Shown: piece by piece, positions 1 to 11,400 of the stretch
Numbering within the stretch: the first letter of the stretch is position 1
Layout of the letters: each line of letters starts with the position of its first letter
Assembly (NCBI GenBank): GCA_015039315.1
Contig: WIDE01000046.1
Span: 4,982 to 68,981, forward strand
Source: Clavulina sp. PMI_390
Taxonomy: Eukaryota; Basidiomycota; Agaricomycetes; Cantharellales; Hydnaceae
DNA length: 64,000 nucleotides
Direction of reading: 5' to 3'
Made by a program: the position numbers and the translations under genes
Notes under the pieces: generated by a model
The model's input: only the letters and a program-made list of their open reading frames with translations
Database searches by the model: none
What the model was told of the DNA's origin: nothing

Positions 1-741
1 TACTCATTTCTTCTCTCTGTCTCTACTCTTGTGTAGCATCAGGTATATGCAGACTCGTCGCGGCGAATGGGCATGGGGTCGAAACGCCAAGCATCTTGAT
101 CCTCTAGTAGGTCTCATCTATTACCTGATTGGCTGTGTTACTGATTATTTCCGCTCCTGCTCCCGCCACCTCTCTCAATCGTACAGCTCACAGACGAAAC
201 AGGGACTCTTGTGCTTGAGTATTGCAAGCCAAGGGACAGTCAATATCGTAGGCCCACCATAAAATTCCACTTGAGTGCCCTTGAGATGTTGGACATGGCG
301 GTGTTGGGGTTGTTCGTTTGTTTGGATGATCTCCGGAGGATCGAGTCGTAACATGAACCAATACGTATTCGGCCCCGCCTCCTTCTATTATGTGTTGTTC
401 TTTTCGTATTTGGGAGCCCTCCGAGTCGATATATTTTCCCCTTTCTAGAGCGAGGTAGACGAAGTTGAGCAAACAACCAAGAAGCGATACAGAAAATTCC
501 CAAGGCCACACATATAATAATGTAAGGCGTACATAAGTATTATCAGGGAGATGTGCACACTTGTGCAGGCGCATCATCAATGTACACTGGGTGACTCCTT
601 GGGCCCCCCATCACTACTTCACGTTGGTGCATTTGAGTAATACTCCTACAGCCACACTAATATTTGTTGCTGCCCCGCCGCTCACTAAAATAGCCATTTT
701 ATCAGCTGTCGAGGGTAATGGCGCACTACCCCATTATAATG
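1..741. other. No confident gene; left edge
   Basis: Open frames exist on both strands but none shows a recognisable domain or a convincing exon chain. The longest, on the minus strand at 188-580, has one hydrophobic stretch and a low-complexity remainder, and I could not connect it to neighbouring exons. It could be the 3' end of a gene lying to the left, or untranslated sequence downstream of the F-box gene that ends at 742. Confidence 0.3.
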
Positions 742-2305
742 CTAATTCATGACGGAAAACTCGGCTACACGCTCTGCATACCACGCAGCATGCTCGCCTA
801 CTAAGACCGATGAAATTGCAAGCTGCTCTAGCAGACCTAGGGTATCATCATTCGCTGTTTGCACCATGAGATTAGCAGCTTGAAGCCAACGCGAAAGAAT
901 TTCACGCAACATCAGCGCGTCGCTCCTGGTCTCCTCGTTGTCCTCAAGGTCCATTGGTTCCCGGCTTGCTTGCGCCACTTTGAGTCGAAGCGAGCGAAGA
1001 GCTGGTAACGATGTACTCAAGTTCTGAGTCCATCCTATCACATCCAATACTGCGAACGAACTGGGACCATGAATGGATAAAGACTCGAGCTGCATCGCAA
1101 CCATGAACTATGGTGAAGTTATTGAGCAAATGCTAGGTTAACGTGACGATTTCACTCATAACAGAATCGCGTCAAATACTCACAACATTCCTGGTGAGTG
1201 ACTCGTCCGGGTGTGCCCAGAAGATGATTACTAGACTACGAAGGGACGCAAAAAGCGAGTTATGGAAAAGTTTAAAAATACGAGGACCACAGTATTGCGT
1301 TGTCAAAGTGTGGAGTGGTGATTGAAGAGCTACCGGACCCTCATTTGAAGGTACCCACGGAGCGAGGATGTTGGACAACTCGAGGTGCATCAGCAGTGGT
1401 GCACGGATCTGAGACAGGACAGGAATATGGGTCACAGGAATGTCATGGATGATCAGTTTCGTCATATAGGGGAAATTTTCTAGTCCTTGCAGAAGCACCG
1501 CGGAGTATGTGATTGAAAGTGTTGGGGTTTGAAAAAGATGAGGTTTGGAGCGAAGAATAGGCGCCATGGCTACATTATCTCCAAACATATGGATGCAATC
1601 CAGGCTCAACAAGCTCGAAGCGTCATCCCTGACAACTAACGCCCAAAAACTCGCGCGGTCGTGAAAGTGAAATTCACTAATGACGTCTGCAAACGATGGT
1701 TCAACGACCATGCTGTTCGGTGGCCAGGGATCCTTGTCCTCGATAGTATGTAAAGATCCTGGCAGGATCGGGATCGTCTCAAAAAAGACTTTGCATCGGA
1801 AGTGACGCGATCGAGCCCCAAACAATGGTACTATCAGGGGGAATTGTGGAGCGGCCTCGATCGCTACCACACTCCACAAGCGTGCAGTTCGTAGGCTAAC
1901 ATCCTTCCAGCGACCTGAGACGTGGCTCAGGGTGAGAGCTTGCATGGTCGACGCCCGCGGGGACTTGCAGCTTTCCGCCGCATGTACAAAGATCTCAGCA
2001 AGGATTTCATCTGGGACCGCAGACAGAACACTGAGGGGCGAGGCGACACGGTCGCGGAGCGAATCTAGTTTCGCCTCTATAGCTGAAATGGTGGTGCGAA
2101 GCGAATTGAGGAGAGCCTTGCTCTGGTTGATATCAGCGAGTGCTACATCAAGCTCTCTAACTTGAGTTCGCCTTGCTTCTGGGGTTCTAGCAAGTAAGAT
2201 AGGCGTTAGATCAACTGAAGGGCAGGGTATAGACCTAAGTATATCATGTAGAGACGTGGATATGTGATCGACATTGAAGAGAGCGCCCATTGGAGGACGA
2301 AGCAA
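742..2305 (-). CDS. F-box protein (LRR-like C-terminus)
   Basis: Likely the substrate-recognition subunit of an SCF ubiquitin ligase. The first exon (2305-1184) encodes an N-terminal Ala/Leu-rich helical segment (about residues 30-95) and then an F-box-like motif, SVLSAVPDEILAEIFVHA, at about 93-110. After it come irregular leucine-rich segments of the kind that follow F-boxes in Agaricomycete families. The minus-strand intron 1108-1183 (GTGAGT donor, TAG acceptor) joins LTRNV to FMVAMQLESL in phase 0; the last exon ends at 742. The start could be M1 or M6 (MGALFNVDH). Exon 2 ends normally, so the gene looks intact. The specific substrate cannot be inferred. Two other F-box genes lie in this window, which fits a lineage-expanded family. 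Confidence 0.72.
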
Positions 2306-3462
2306 AGAAGTTGACGAATCAGGTGACCCGCCGGGTCCGAAATCTCAAACACAGTCCCCGACTGAATAGGAGGGTTTTGTAGGTGCTGGGGTTTCGGCTT
2401 TCGGGGATAACAATAGTGTTTTTCGGGTATATGGTCAGCTCCCACGTTACACCATCCGCACTCCTGATTGGCTGGAGAAATCTGTGGAGCTCAAAAATCC
2501 GGCTGAACAGAGTTCCTTCGGACAATCGGATTTCTGTTTCAGCCCAGTGCATGTAACATCTCGCCCCGCAATACCAGCACCGCTGCTAAGTACCGTGAAT
2601 TCACGGCTAGATATCATTACCCACAACGTTTCCCGTTGCACAAGAAGCCAACAGTGCTAGCCGAGAAAAGCGAACGACGCAACTGACTAATAGCGAGGAT
2701 TGAGATGAGGGGCGCACTACGAAATATTATGCCCAGCGATCTATGGGCTACACCTGGGTGAAATAATTACGCTCCTTTGCACTAGTGCATGAATTCATTG
2801 ACGGTCAATGGACGGAAACCAACAGCTCTTGGCGTGAATAGCGGAGAAGTCATTGAGCTCTTGGGCAGAGCCTCATAGCGGGGTAAATAAATGTCTTTAT
2901 AGCGCGTATGCTTTATGGTGTATGTGGTAAATTTGAGCGAGAACGAGACCCAAGGCATTTGCTCTGCCTGGCCTATTTCTCACATACATTGACTGAAAGT
3001 GGCTCTTCTGTGCGGCGAAAACGTTCAGTGGAAAATTATCATCATATGTTCCACGATTCAACTCGCTGATAGCGGACAGATGGAATTAAGGTTGTAATTC
3101 TGTAAGGTACCCATGAAGTGAAAAATTGAGGAAGAACCAAGACACCCTTGACTGACGCGACGAGTCCAGAGGGTGATTGGGCACAAGATATAGGATACAT
3201 ACACGAGTACACTAGTTGCAGGCACGAGTTTTATGTTGGCCTCAAGTGGCTGAGAGGCAGATACACAGTCGGGGAGTTGGCGCTTGCCGCCGCTACCGAT
3301 CATTGGTTCGTTCGTGGGTCGCGTTCTGGTGGCAACCAGTCTCCAACCGCTGTGGCTGGTTTCTTTGATCTATGAATTAAATATCTTGTGAGTACCCTGG
3401 CTATCTTGTGAGACGGCCTAGCAACTAAGAGTTAATCCCAAAAAGTAGTAGCCCTGTGTTCA
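2306..3462. other. Intergenic, no gene seen
   Basis: About 1.15 kb between the divergently oriented F-box genes. The short open frames here (for example plus-strand 3148-3375) lack domains and start context, and I see no RNA gene or repeat. It probably contains both F-box promoters. Confidence 0.5.
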
Positions 3463-5216
3463 ATGATAGCTTCTCTCCCATCCGAGCTTGTTTCAGAAGT
3501 CTTCCGCATTTGTGTCGAGGAGCTTAATGTCATACCGGAAACTCTCTCCCAGATCAATCGCGTCCTCCGTCATGCTGCACTGAGAACACCCCGAATATGG
3601 ACCCACGTTTACTATGAAGGACCCAAAGACCTAGAGCGCTGTAGAGCATTCCTCGAACGTAGCGGCCTGACTCCCCTCACACTCGATCTACATCTGATAC
3701 CTCTTTCAGACGACGGCACTTCGATAGTGGAATTTTCAGATGTAACCACCCCACACTGGCCCCGCATTCAAGATCTACGCGTTGCACCGTACGATGGGTA
3801 CATCCCGCATGAAGATTTAGAGCGCGCGCGTAATAGCCCTTGTAACCCTCTCATGGTGACCAAGCTCACTCGGATGCTTTATGATATCGCGAGCTTTGCA
3901 ACCGAGACTGTCATGGAGAATCCTCCATTGGGCCACACCACCTCCCAGTCTACGTACTCCGAATCTGACTTGGACAATTTCATGGAGATAGTGTCAGAAA
4001 TGCCTAATATCCGCTTCCTTTCCCTGACCACCGCTCCTGACACCACGCCAAATTTTTCTTGGCCCCCAAACAACAAGTATCAGGTTTGGAAGCTACCAGC
4101 CCTGACAGCATTGCGTCTACGGGGTCGCTCTCTAGGGATTCTCACTCGATTATCGACTCCGAATATCCGCTCAATTCACGTCGATATGATAGAGCAAGGG
4201 ACAGAGTGCCGGCATGTGCAGTACCTTCTTAGATGGCTCCAGCCTCGCTACAGGACGCTTGAAGCCATCGACATCCTCAATACCCAAAGGATGAACTACA
4301 TTCAAGGGATCTGGAATGATCAAGATTATCTGCCGCTTGATGATTTCATCTGTCTCAAACATCTCAATGCGACCTTGCCTCCCTGGACAATGGCACATTT
4401 CTTACCATTCTTTGGAAAGGCTACTGCACTTGCTGAAGTCTCGCTCGGCCTACAACTCAGCACAGAGCACGAGCCCCTGGTCGCAGTCTTCGAGGCGATT
4501 TCCATGACGCTGCGCACGGCGCATATTAGGTCCATGGCTCATGCGAGTGGCGACTTGCTCGAAATGATGGAGCGGGAATATAGCGTGGCGCCCGCCGCGC
4601 GGCGGATCACGTTCCCGCTGCTCGAGACGTTTATCTCTGATGTCTACGTGGGCGGGGTAGTGATCGCAGCCACAAGGCAGGCACCTCAACTTCAGTTCCT
4701 TGCGCTATCTAGCCCCAACGACAGAAATGAGTTTGATGTCTCAGTAAGTAAAGTTAGACCAAAGTGTCCATGTTTGCCGTTCTCTAACATTTCCTCCTTT
4801 TGCTAGGAAGCCTTGATCCTCCTTTTGTAGAGGACCCGCGCTTACACACGTTCATCGTTAATGGTTTCTCACCTGTGTGCCACTCTATCGATGCCCCAAA
4901 TCTCAATCGGCTTAACGTGCTGGCCTTGAAATACCCATTGTCAAAGTGGAATACGCTCTGGGCTTATGCAGGCATTAACATTGTCCGCCTAATCACACGC
5001 TTCGCGACATCTCTTCAGCATCTGGAGATTCATGAGGCAATCCAAGGCAAAGCTCGAACGAAACCTCATCCACATCTTTAGGATCCACCCATCTACACTG
5101 AGGAGCCCTTATCCCTTCCTAAACTTCACACCCTTTACATCAATCCATACGACGCATTCTTAGAATGTATTTCAGCTCCGAGTATCAGAGTCCTTCGCCT
5201 CGCACAGACACCACAG
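3463..5216 (+). pseudogene. F-box protein gene with in-frame TAG
   Basis: The protein opens directly with an F-box: MIASLPSELVSEVFRICVEE, then a conserved SQINRVLRHAALRTPRIW segment. About 400 residues of LRR-like sequence follow. Exon 1 ends at 4747; an intron 4748-4806 (donor GTAAAG, TAG acceptor) restores the frame to ...FDVSV-R-SLDPPFVEDPRLH. The frame is then stopped by TAG at 5079-5081. Beyond it the same frame continues with typical LRR sequence (SLPKLHTLYINPYDAFLECI, then SIRVLRLAQTP) to about 5216, where it runs into the 3' end of the convergent kinase gene. No GT donor lies just upstream that could splice the TAG out. I read it as a nonsense-mutated and 3'-truncated F-box gene. A truncated but functional protein of about 550 residues, RNA editing, or an assembly error are alternatives. 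Confidence 0.6.
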
Positions 5217-5264
5217 GTATCACCCTCATGGGAGCTCTATGAGGGCTCCAAATTAACCATAATT

Positions 5265-6640
5265 TTAACTATTCTCAAAAATCTCCTTGAAGCGTCCGCA
5301 AACCATCTCAATGGCCGGACGCTTTGCCGGATCTTGAGCCCACATCTTCTCGAGTAGCTTATAAAACTCCTTTGCCTTCTTCTCCTCGGGGATAGGCACT
5401 TGAGCTCGGTCAGGCTTCTTTGGCCGTTGACCTCCGACCACCCCGACACAAACCTGCCATTCAAGCTCAATTTCGGCGAACGGCTTTTCGCCAGTCCATA
5501 TATTCAACGAGAGCATAGCAAGTGCATAGACGTCGCTCTTCGGGGTGGTACGGAACTTATCGAGAGGGCTCTTGGTGAGCTCTGGGGCCAGAAATCGATA
5601 TTGTCCACCTGATTTCCGCCCCATGTCTGTGCGTGTCCGAGTCACTTCATGACGAATGCGGCTCTGCCCAAAGTCGCAGAGACATGGGCAGTCGTGTTCA
5701 AACAGAAGAACATTTCCCTAACGGTCTCACGTTTTTGACCTCAGTAAGCGGAGAAAGGAAGTATTAACAACATACTCACGGGGTGGAGATCTCCATGGAT
5801 CACGGCTGGCCGAAAGGAGTGAAGATATTGCAACCCGTCGCTGATACCTATAACCTGCTTCGCCAGTAAATCTCGCGGTTTGTGAATGTCTCCCTCCACG
5901 GATCAATTGACAACTCACAATCCTTTGAAACCTTTGCGCGCTGAGCGAGTGATCGGAAGTCAGCAAACTCTGCAAGGAACCTCCCTCAATAAATGGCACG
6001 ATTGTTAGTGGAGGTGAATTATCGGCCTCCTGGTATACTCCCAAAAACCCGAGTATGTTTTTATGTTTCAGTTGGGAATGTGTCACGGCTTCACGATGCA
6101 CAAGCTAGCTCAACCAAAGTATTTCAGATATAATGCTGAAGCTTTCAGAGTTTGGATGAGCTCTCACTCTAGCAACTTCCTTTCCATTAGCATTCTTCCA
6201 CTGTTCTGCTGTGAGGAGCATCTCACGAACAACCACCTCTTGATCACCCATGCGCCCACGATAAGTAGTAGCTTCGCCCCCATGGTTGACCACGGCAGTA
6301 ACATCTCGGGCGAATATGATGTTATTTAGCCTGAATGAGGTGGGGGTGGTGCTTAAATAATAACAAAAGTCTTGAAGGGTCCGCAGTACTGGAGGGCGCA
6401 TGTCGCAGGTGCGGGAACAAGTCTTCAAAAACTTCAAGGAAACGGTATTATTACTTGATAGTAGTCTGGTCCCAGATCTTTTTGGCATACCTCGTAGATA
6501 AGGTCTAGAATATTGATTTGATCTGGCCCAGGTAGCATTGAAACATCTAGCTCTGGATCCTGCTCCAGCTTTTCTGGTAATGGAGGAAGCAGCTTCGGAA
6601 CACCAAAAATCCTGAAGTCCTCGTTATTTGGCGCCTAAAG
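5265..6640 (-). CDS. Protein kinase, TKL-like, atypical
   Basis: Minus-strand exons spliced by eye give a nearly complete kinase domain. The N-lobe is NHGGEATTYRGRMGDQEVVVREM (split here: glycine loop NHGGEATTYRG, beta-3 VVVRE), with an Arg where the ATP-anchoring Lys of VAIK is expected. The alpha-C segment is LVHREAVTHSQLKHKNILGF and the hinge region TIVPFIEGGSL. The catalytic loop reads HGDLHPGN (HGD in place of HRD, with catalytic Asp and Asn kept). DFG (LCDFGQ), the APE-like FLAPEL, SDVYALAMLSLNIWTGEKPF and a terminal AQDPAKRP motif follow, and the stop is at 5265. Introns fall between EVAR and LVHRE, between RFQRI and VIGIS, and at HGDLHP/GNVLL. The 5' end is uncertain: an upstream exon (about 6493-6640, containing FRIFGVPKLLPPLPEKL) is likely and a start near 6800 is possible. 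It resembles the many Ser/Thr or Tyr-like kinases of Rhizoctonia-type genomes. Confidence 0.72.
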
Positions 6641-8412
6641 GTTTATATATTCGTTTTTGTTTGTCACCAGCTCGCTCGAACGTCGGGGAAACACACCTGA
6701 GTGGAGAGGGACACAGGCTAAATACAGCTATTAGTGGAGCCCCGCAACATTCGAAGGAATAGGATGTGGAGTTACCCTCCAAAAAAGAAGCCTTCTTAAG
6801 GGCATCTTTAGTTGAATCACCGTAGCCTCTCGAGAGTCGCTATGATGTGGGCTGACAGGGGGAGTTGGTTGGGGGGAACAAGTTGGGGGGAGAAAATCGG
6901 TCATCGCAAAGCCTATATTCCATGCCGAAGGGACACCATGACATCTCCACGCTACTTACTCGTGTTATCCGCGGGGGTTGTCAGTCTGATAGGAGATATG
7001 ATTTGCGGAATTGGACACCGACTGTCTCAATCAAAGGCAAGCACGTGATTGGGCGATGAGGTCGTGCATGTAGCTTACAGTGGGACCTCACGTAAGCGTT
7101 GTGTGCGGTGTTAGCAAACATCATCAGAAGCGAATGGGCATGGGAACACGCGATTACATCGAGAACATTGACACTATAGTGGTGTTCTGCAAGCCTGCCC
7201 ATGCCGCGAGCCAAGAGAATTGCACTGACATTTAGATAATACATTCAGACTTGCTGAATACAAACAAGTGGGGGATTTGATATTCCGAAGGATGAGCCAA
7301 CCCGGATTCTGAGCGCGTTTTGATGATACGCGAAGCAGTCATGCGCGCTATCTGCTTACTGATCACCAGATATCATCATCATCACTGCCACCACAGTGAT
7401 GAGCCATGTCCCGTGGCCTCGTGGAGCAAAGATTGAATGTTATACATATGGAGAATTCTATTTGTCACCCCCTCTTTTTTTGATCTTTCTGTGTCACAAG
7501 TTCTTGTGAATCAGTACCGTCACAGACAACCAAACACAATCAAAAAATTTTGATTAGATTGGAGGCTGGAAGTTCCTGCCCAGTTTCATAGCACAAATTG
7601 TTCCCGAGCATGAACTTGAAAACTAGCCGTGAATCCGAGTGTCACACTTAGGCCGTATTCTGACACGTGGAATAAAATTTCATTCCCACCATTCCCCATT
7701 CAAATTTCATTCCCGCCATTCCCACTGGGAATGGTTTGGTTTCATTCCCTTGGACTCGATGATTTGGTGTTCGCGAACAAGGTGGAATGATCGATTCCAT
7801 CCCCCATTTCTTATATAATCAATTGCCCCTGAATGCATTCGAGCTGGTGGAATCGACTGGGAATGGAAACGTCAGGAATAGGTTCGTGGGAATATTTTTG
7901 GGAATGCTTTCGAAACCATTCCATGGATCAGAACACGGCCTCAAGGGACATCGCCTAGTCGATTTTAGAAGAATATTATTGTCGTCTTCAAGAAGAGAGG
8001 TATTGAAGCAAAGCAACAGATTCCATTCGTGGGAGCATGTTTACCTGTGCTTTGTAGTCACCCACAGGAGTCAACCAAAGTGACCGTCATTCATCGTTAT
8101 TCGCAATCGTGGCTGACATTATGTACCTGAGCAATAACTGAACCGTCGTCCAAGCGCTGTCCAAGTGAGATCGTTTTCAGAGAGCCCGGTAACTGGTGAA
8201 GTCATCGTAGCAAATGAAGCATAGCAGGGATTGCAGCTGCTTCACAAACTATGCAAGGAATTTGCCGGGGAAGTGAGCTGTGTACCCTCGATGTCAGATT
8301 GGAGCGGCTGGAGCCTCATGGGGAGCGGCGAGTCTTTGTTGGGACGGCGACGACGGGCAATCTCGGCTTGGAGGTAGCTTCCAGATCTTACTTAGGATAA
8401 ACGAGACATTCA
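6641..8412. other. Intergenic region containing a MITE
   Basis: Apart from the possible 5' exon(s) of the kinase near 6650-6830 and the MITE at 7651-7940 (separate entry), I see no gene. The minus strand around 6860-6910 is C/T-rich, as is common just upstream of basidiomycete genes. Confidence 0.45.
7651..7940. mobile_element. MITE with 13-bp+ terminal inverted repeats
   Basis: The left end begins GGCCGTATTCTGA and the reverse complement of the right end begins GGCCGTGTTCTGA (one mismatch in 13). Both continue after four differing bases with TGGAAT. The ends are flanked by TTA on the left (7648-7650) and TCA on the right (7941-7943), a near-match to the 3-bp TWA duplication of PIF/Harbinger elements. 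Between the ends, about a dozen GGGAATG/CATTCCC heptamers in both orientations are packed at 7680-7920, like subterminal transposase-binding repeats. At about 290 bp with no transposase frame, it is a non-autonomous element; the superfamily assignment is inference. Confidence 0.6.
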
Positions 8413-11400
8413 TTACTTGTCATCGGAATCGCTATCACTCAAAGGCGAGACGACATCCTTTCGACCACTATTGATGGCGGCAAATCTACCCGTAGCTTGT
8501 TTCCCTCACTCCGTCTCCCCATCATTTGTGTCCACCTCGTCGTCTGTATCAATCGTCGGCTTTGAAAGAACAGCGCTCTTTGGTATTTCAAGTGGGCGGG
8601 TTGCCAGCTCTCGAACGACATCTGGCATGGAAAATCAATGGGGTAAGTTTCTCTCTTTGCAACAGCAACAAACGAGTTTGGATTGTGATTGCTACTACAA
8701 CGCACCTCGGAATGATAGCGTTTCCCAACCGAGGACACTTCGTTTCAGGGTGATCCAGCGTTTTTGAAGGTCTTGCGCGCTCCAGACCCCGTTCCAACCA
8801 GCTTGACTCACAATAACCTTCCATTGAATCTCACTTTCATGTTGAGCAGGGTGAGTTGTGAGTCTATGAAGGGCGATTGTTGGAAGAACAGGGCAGAACG
8901 AGCGACTTTGATCAGTATTGGGACGAAGATGGTGAAGAATAAGCAGGGCGATGAGATGCGATACGTACTCTTCGATCAGTTTCTTGCGCTCCGCCGCACT
9001 CCATCGCCTTGGCTTTAGCTTCGCCTTCCTCAACGCCAACTGTGACTGCTCACCCTCGCCAGGTCCCTCTCTCCGCTGCTCCCGCCCTGATGCACTGTTG
9101 CCTTCCCCAAGCGATTGCGTTGAATGGTTCTTTTGTACAGTTTCCCACATGAATTTGCGCTTGCACAAATATTCTTGCCATTTGATCCGACACTGCTGCC
9201 TCGTCCGGACCCCGCCCATACGCTCAGAGACTACGACCCATGGGATATCCACGTCGCCCGTTATCGTCGCTAGATCCTCCCCTTTAGCTTTCGCGAGGTC
9301 AAGGATGATGCCGACGAGTTTCTGCTCTTCAACTTCAGTCCAATCTCCTGTATCGATCAATACATCAAATGAAAGAAGTCAGCCAGGCGAACAAGAGTGA
9401 TATAAGAAGGGCAGAGCAGAAGGAGAGGCCCCGCAGGAAGAGGATTTGCGCACCCTTCACTCGCCCATCTCCATAGGCAACATGGTTCCGATATCGATCG
9501 CGGCAATCTTCTGCAGTCCTGCCCACTTGCGCACCAACCTGCTGCCACAAAGTTCCATAGTTCAGCACGGCACTAAGAGAAATAAAATCCGCACGACGTG
9601 AGTATAGAGAACGTGGTAAGTAAAAATGATAGGGAATACAAGACAGCCACAATCAGATTTTCTGAATCTGACGACTAAACTCACCTGCGAAGGAGAACAT
9701 CCTCTTCAATTGTCCATGGGCCCTGGGAGCGGAGGGGGTTGTACTTGCGCTTCACAAACTGATATACGGACAGAAGCGAGCGTCCTGGAAGTTGTCGAGC
9801 TGTAAGATGATATGTCAAAGATGGAGTCGTGTCAGACTGAGAGAAATCGAGTGCGTGGCGACTGGCTCCGGCTGAATGGGCACAAGCAATAGAGGAGCTG
9901 GCGAAACGCACCAATATCAGGCCAGAAGCTCTCTTCAAGTGCTCCCTTCGAGCCTCTCTTCGCATTCACCAGCTCTTTCAGACGATCCCAATCGAGCCCT
10001 TGCTCCTGATCGAGAAAATGGACACAATGAGCACGAATCAAAGAGATGGTTATGTCTATCGTCGTGAAGTGTACTCACGGTCGCATATTTTGTCATCGCG
10101 CCGTGCACAATATCACTCTCTGCCTGAGAGAACTTGCCTTCCTTCATGACGACGCCTAGCGATGAAATTAGATATCAATAAACGGGAATTTAGTTGAGGC
10201 TATAGGGTGATACGCAAGCAAGAGAATATGAGAGAAGACAAACCTTGTTCCTCGCGAAGCTTCTTCAACTCAGCCGCCGACAGCCATTTCGACCAAAGCA
10301 AATCGCTACCATCCCCACTTCCACTTGCCCCTATCGTATCATCCCTCGCTGACGCCGAAGCCACCACTACCTTCTTCTTTCTCGGAGCCCGCGGGGGTTT
10401 CTTCTTCGCGCCAGCAGCACTGGTTTCGGCATCGGCATCGACGTCAGCTGTGGCATCATCATCTTGGGTATCACCACTCGTGCTGTTGGAGGTGGTAGTA
10501 GTGCGATGAGTCCTACGAGAACTAGCGCTGGCTCGAATAAATTCATCCGGGTCATCAAAATCCATCACAGGCGAAGGCTGTGATCTAGAGGTGCTAGGCC
10601 TGGACTGGAGTTGGGTATTGGGATTGGATTTAGCAGGCGCAGGGGTGGCATTCGAGTCCGAGTCGGAGTTCGTCTCGGACTCTGACTCAGGTTCAGAGGA
10701 GTCGATCTCGTTGTTCGAGGGCCGACGCGGGCGTGACGAAGTATTATTCTTGGAACGTTGAGAAGATTGGGGAGGGCGCATACTGCTGGCGTTGAGAGTT
10801 GGGGGCGACTTGGATACAGTGGTAGGAATGGTATGAGCCAGAACAGGAGCATTGACAGTTGACGTTGAGGACGTAGTAGATATGGACATATCGGCAGACG
10901 AGGACGTGGAGATAGTGTTCGGGGCAGAGAACACTGCGCCCGCAGATTGCGGAAGAGTAGATGGTGTGACAGTATGACTACCATCGCCCCCGTCGACGTT
11001 ATTGCGAGTTTTGCTCTTGTTCCGACGCTTCTTCTTGTCTGACTTGTCCTTATGTTGGACGTCTGTTGATTCAGGAGGAGTAGCAGCAGAAATGANNNNN
11101 NNNNNNNNNNNNNNNNNNNNNNNNNNNNNNNNNNNNNNNNNNNNNNNNNNNNNNNNNNNNNNNNNNNNNNNNNNNNNNNNNNNNNNNNNNNNNNNNNNNN
11201 NNNNNNNNNNNNNNNNNNNNNNNNNNNNNNNNNNNNNNNNNNNNNNNNNNNNNNNNNNNNNNNNNNNNNNNNNNNNNNNNNNNNNNNNNNNNNNNNNNNN
11301 NNNNNNNNNNNNNNNNNNNNNNNNNNNNNNNNNNNNNNNNNNNNNNNNNNNNNNNNNNCGGAAAGCAGACGGAGAGTGTTGTTGAGTGGGAGCTTCGATA

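Noticed and set aside
188..580. 130-codon minus-strand frame with a hydrophobic stretch
   Set aside because: Low-complexity and unlinked to other exons; kept only as an unresolved region.
7787..8083. 98-codon plus-strand frame as a gene
   Set aside because: Half of it is MITE sequence and it has no domain or splice partners.
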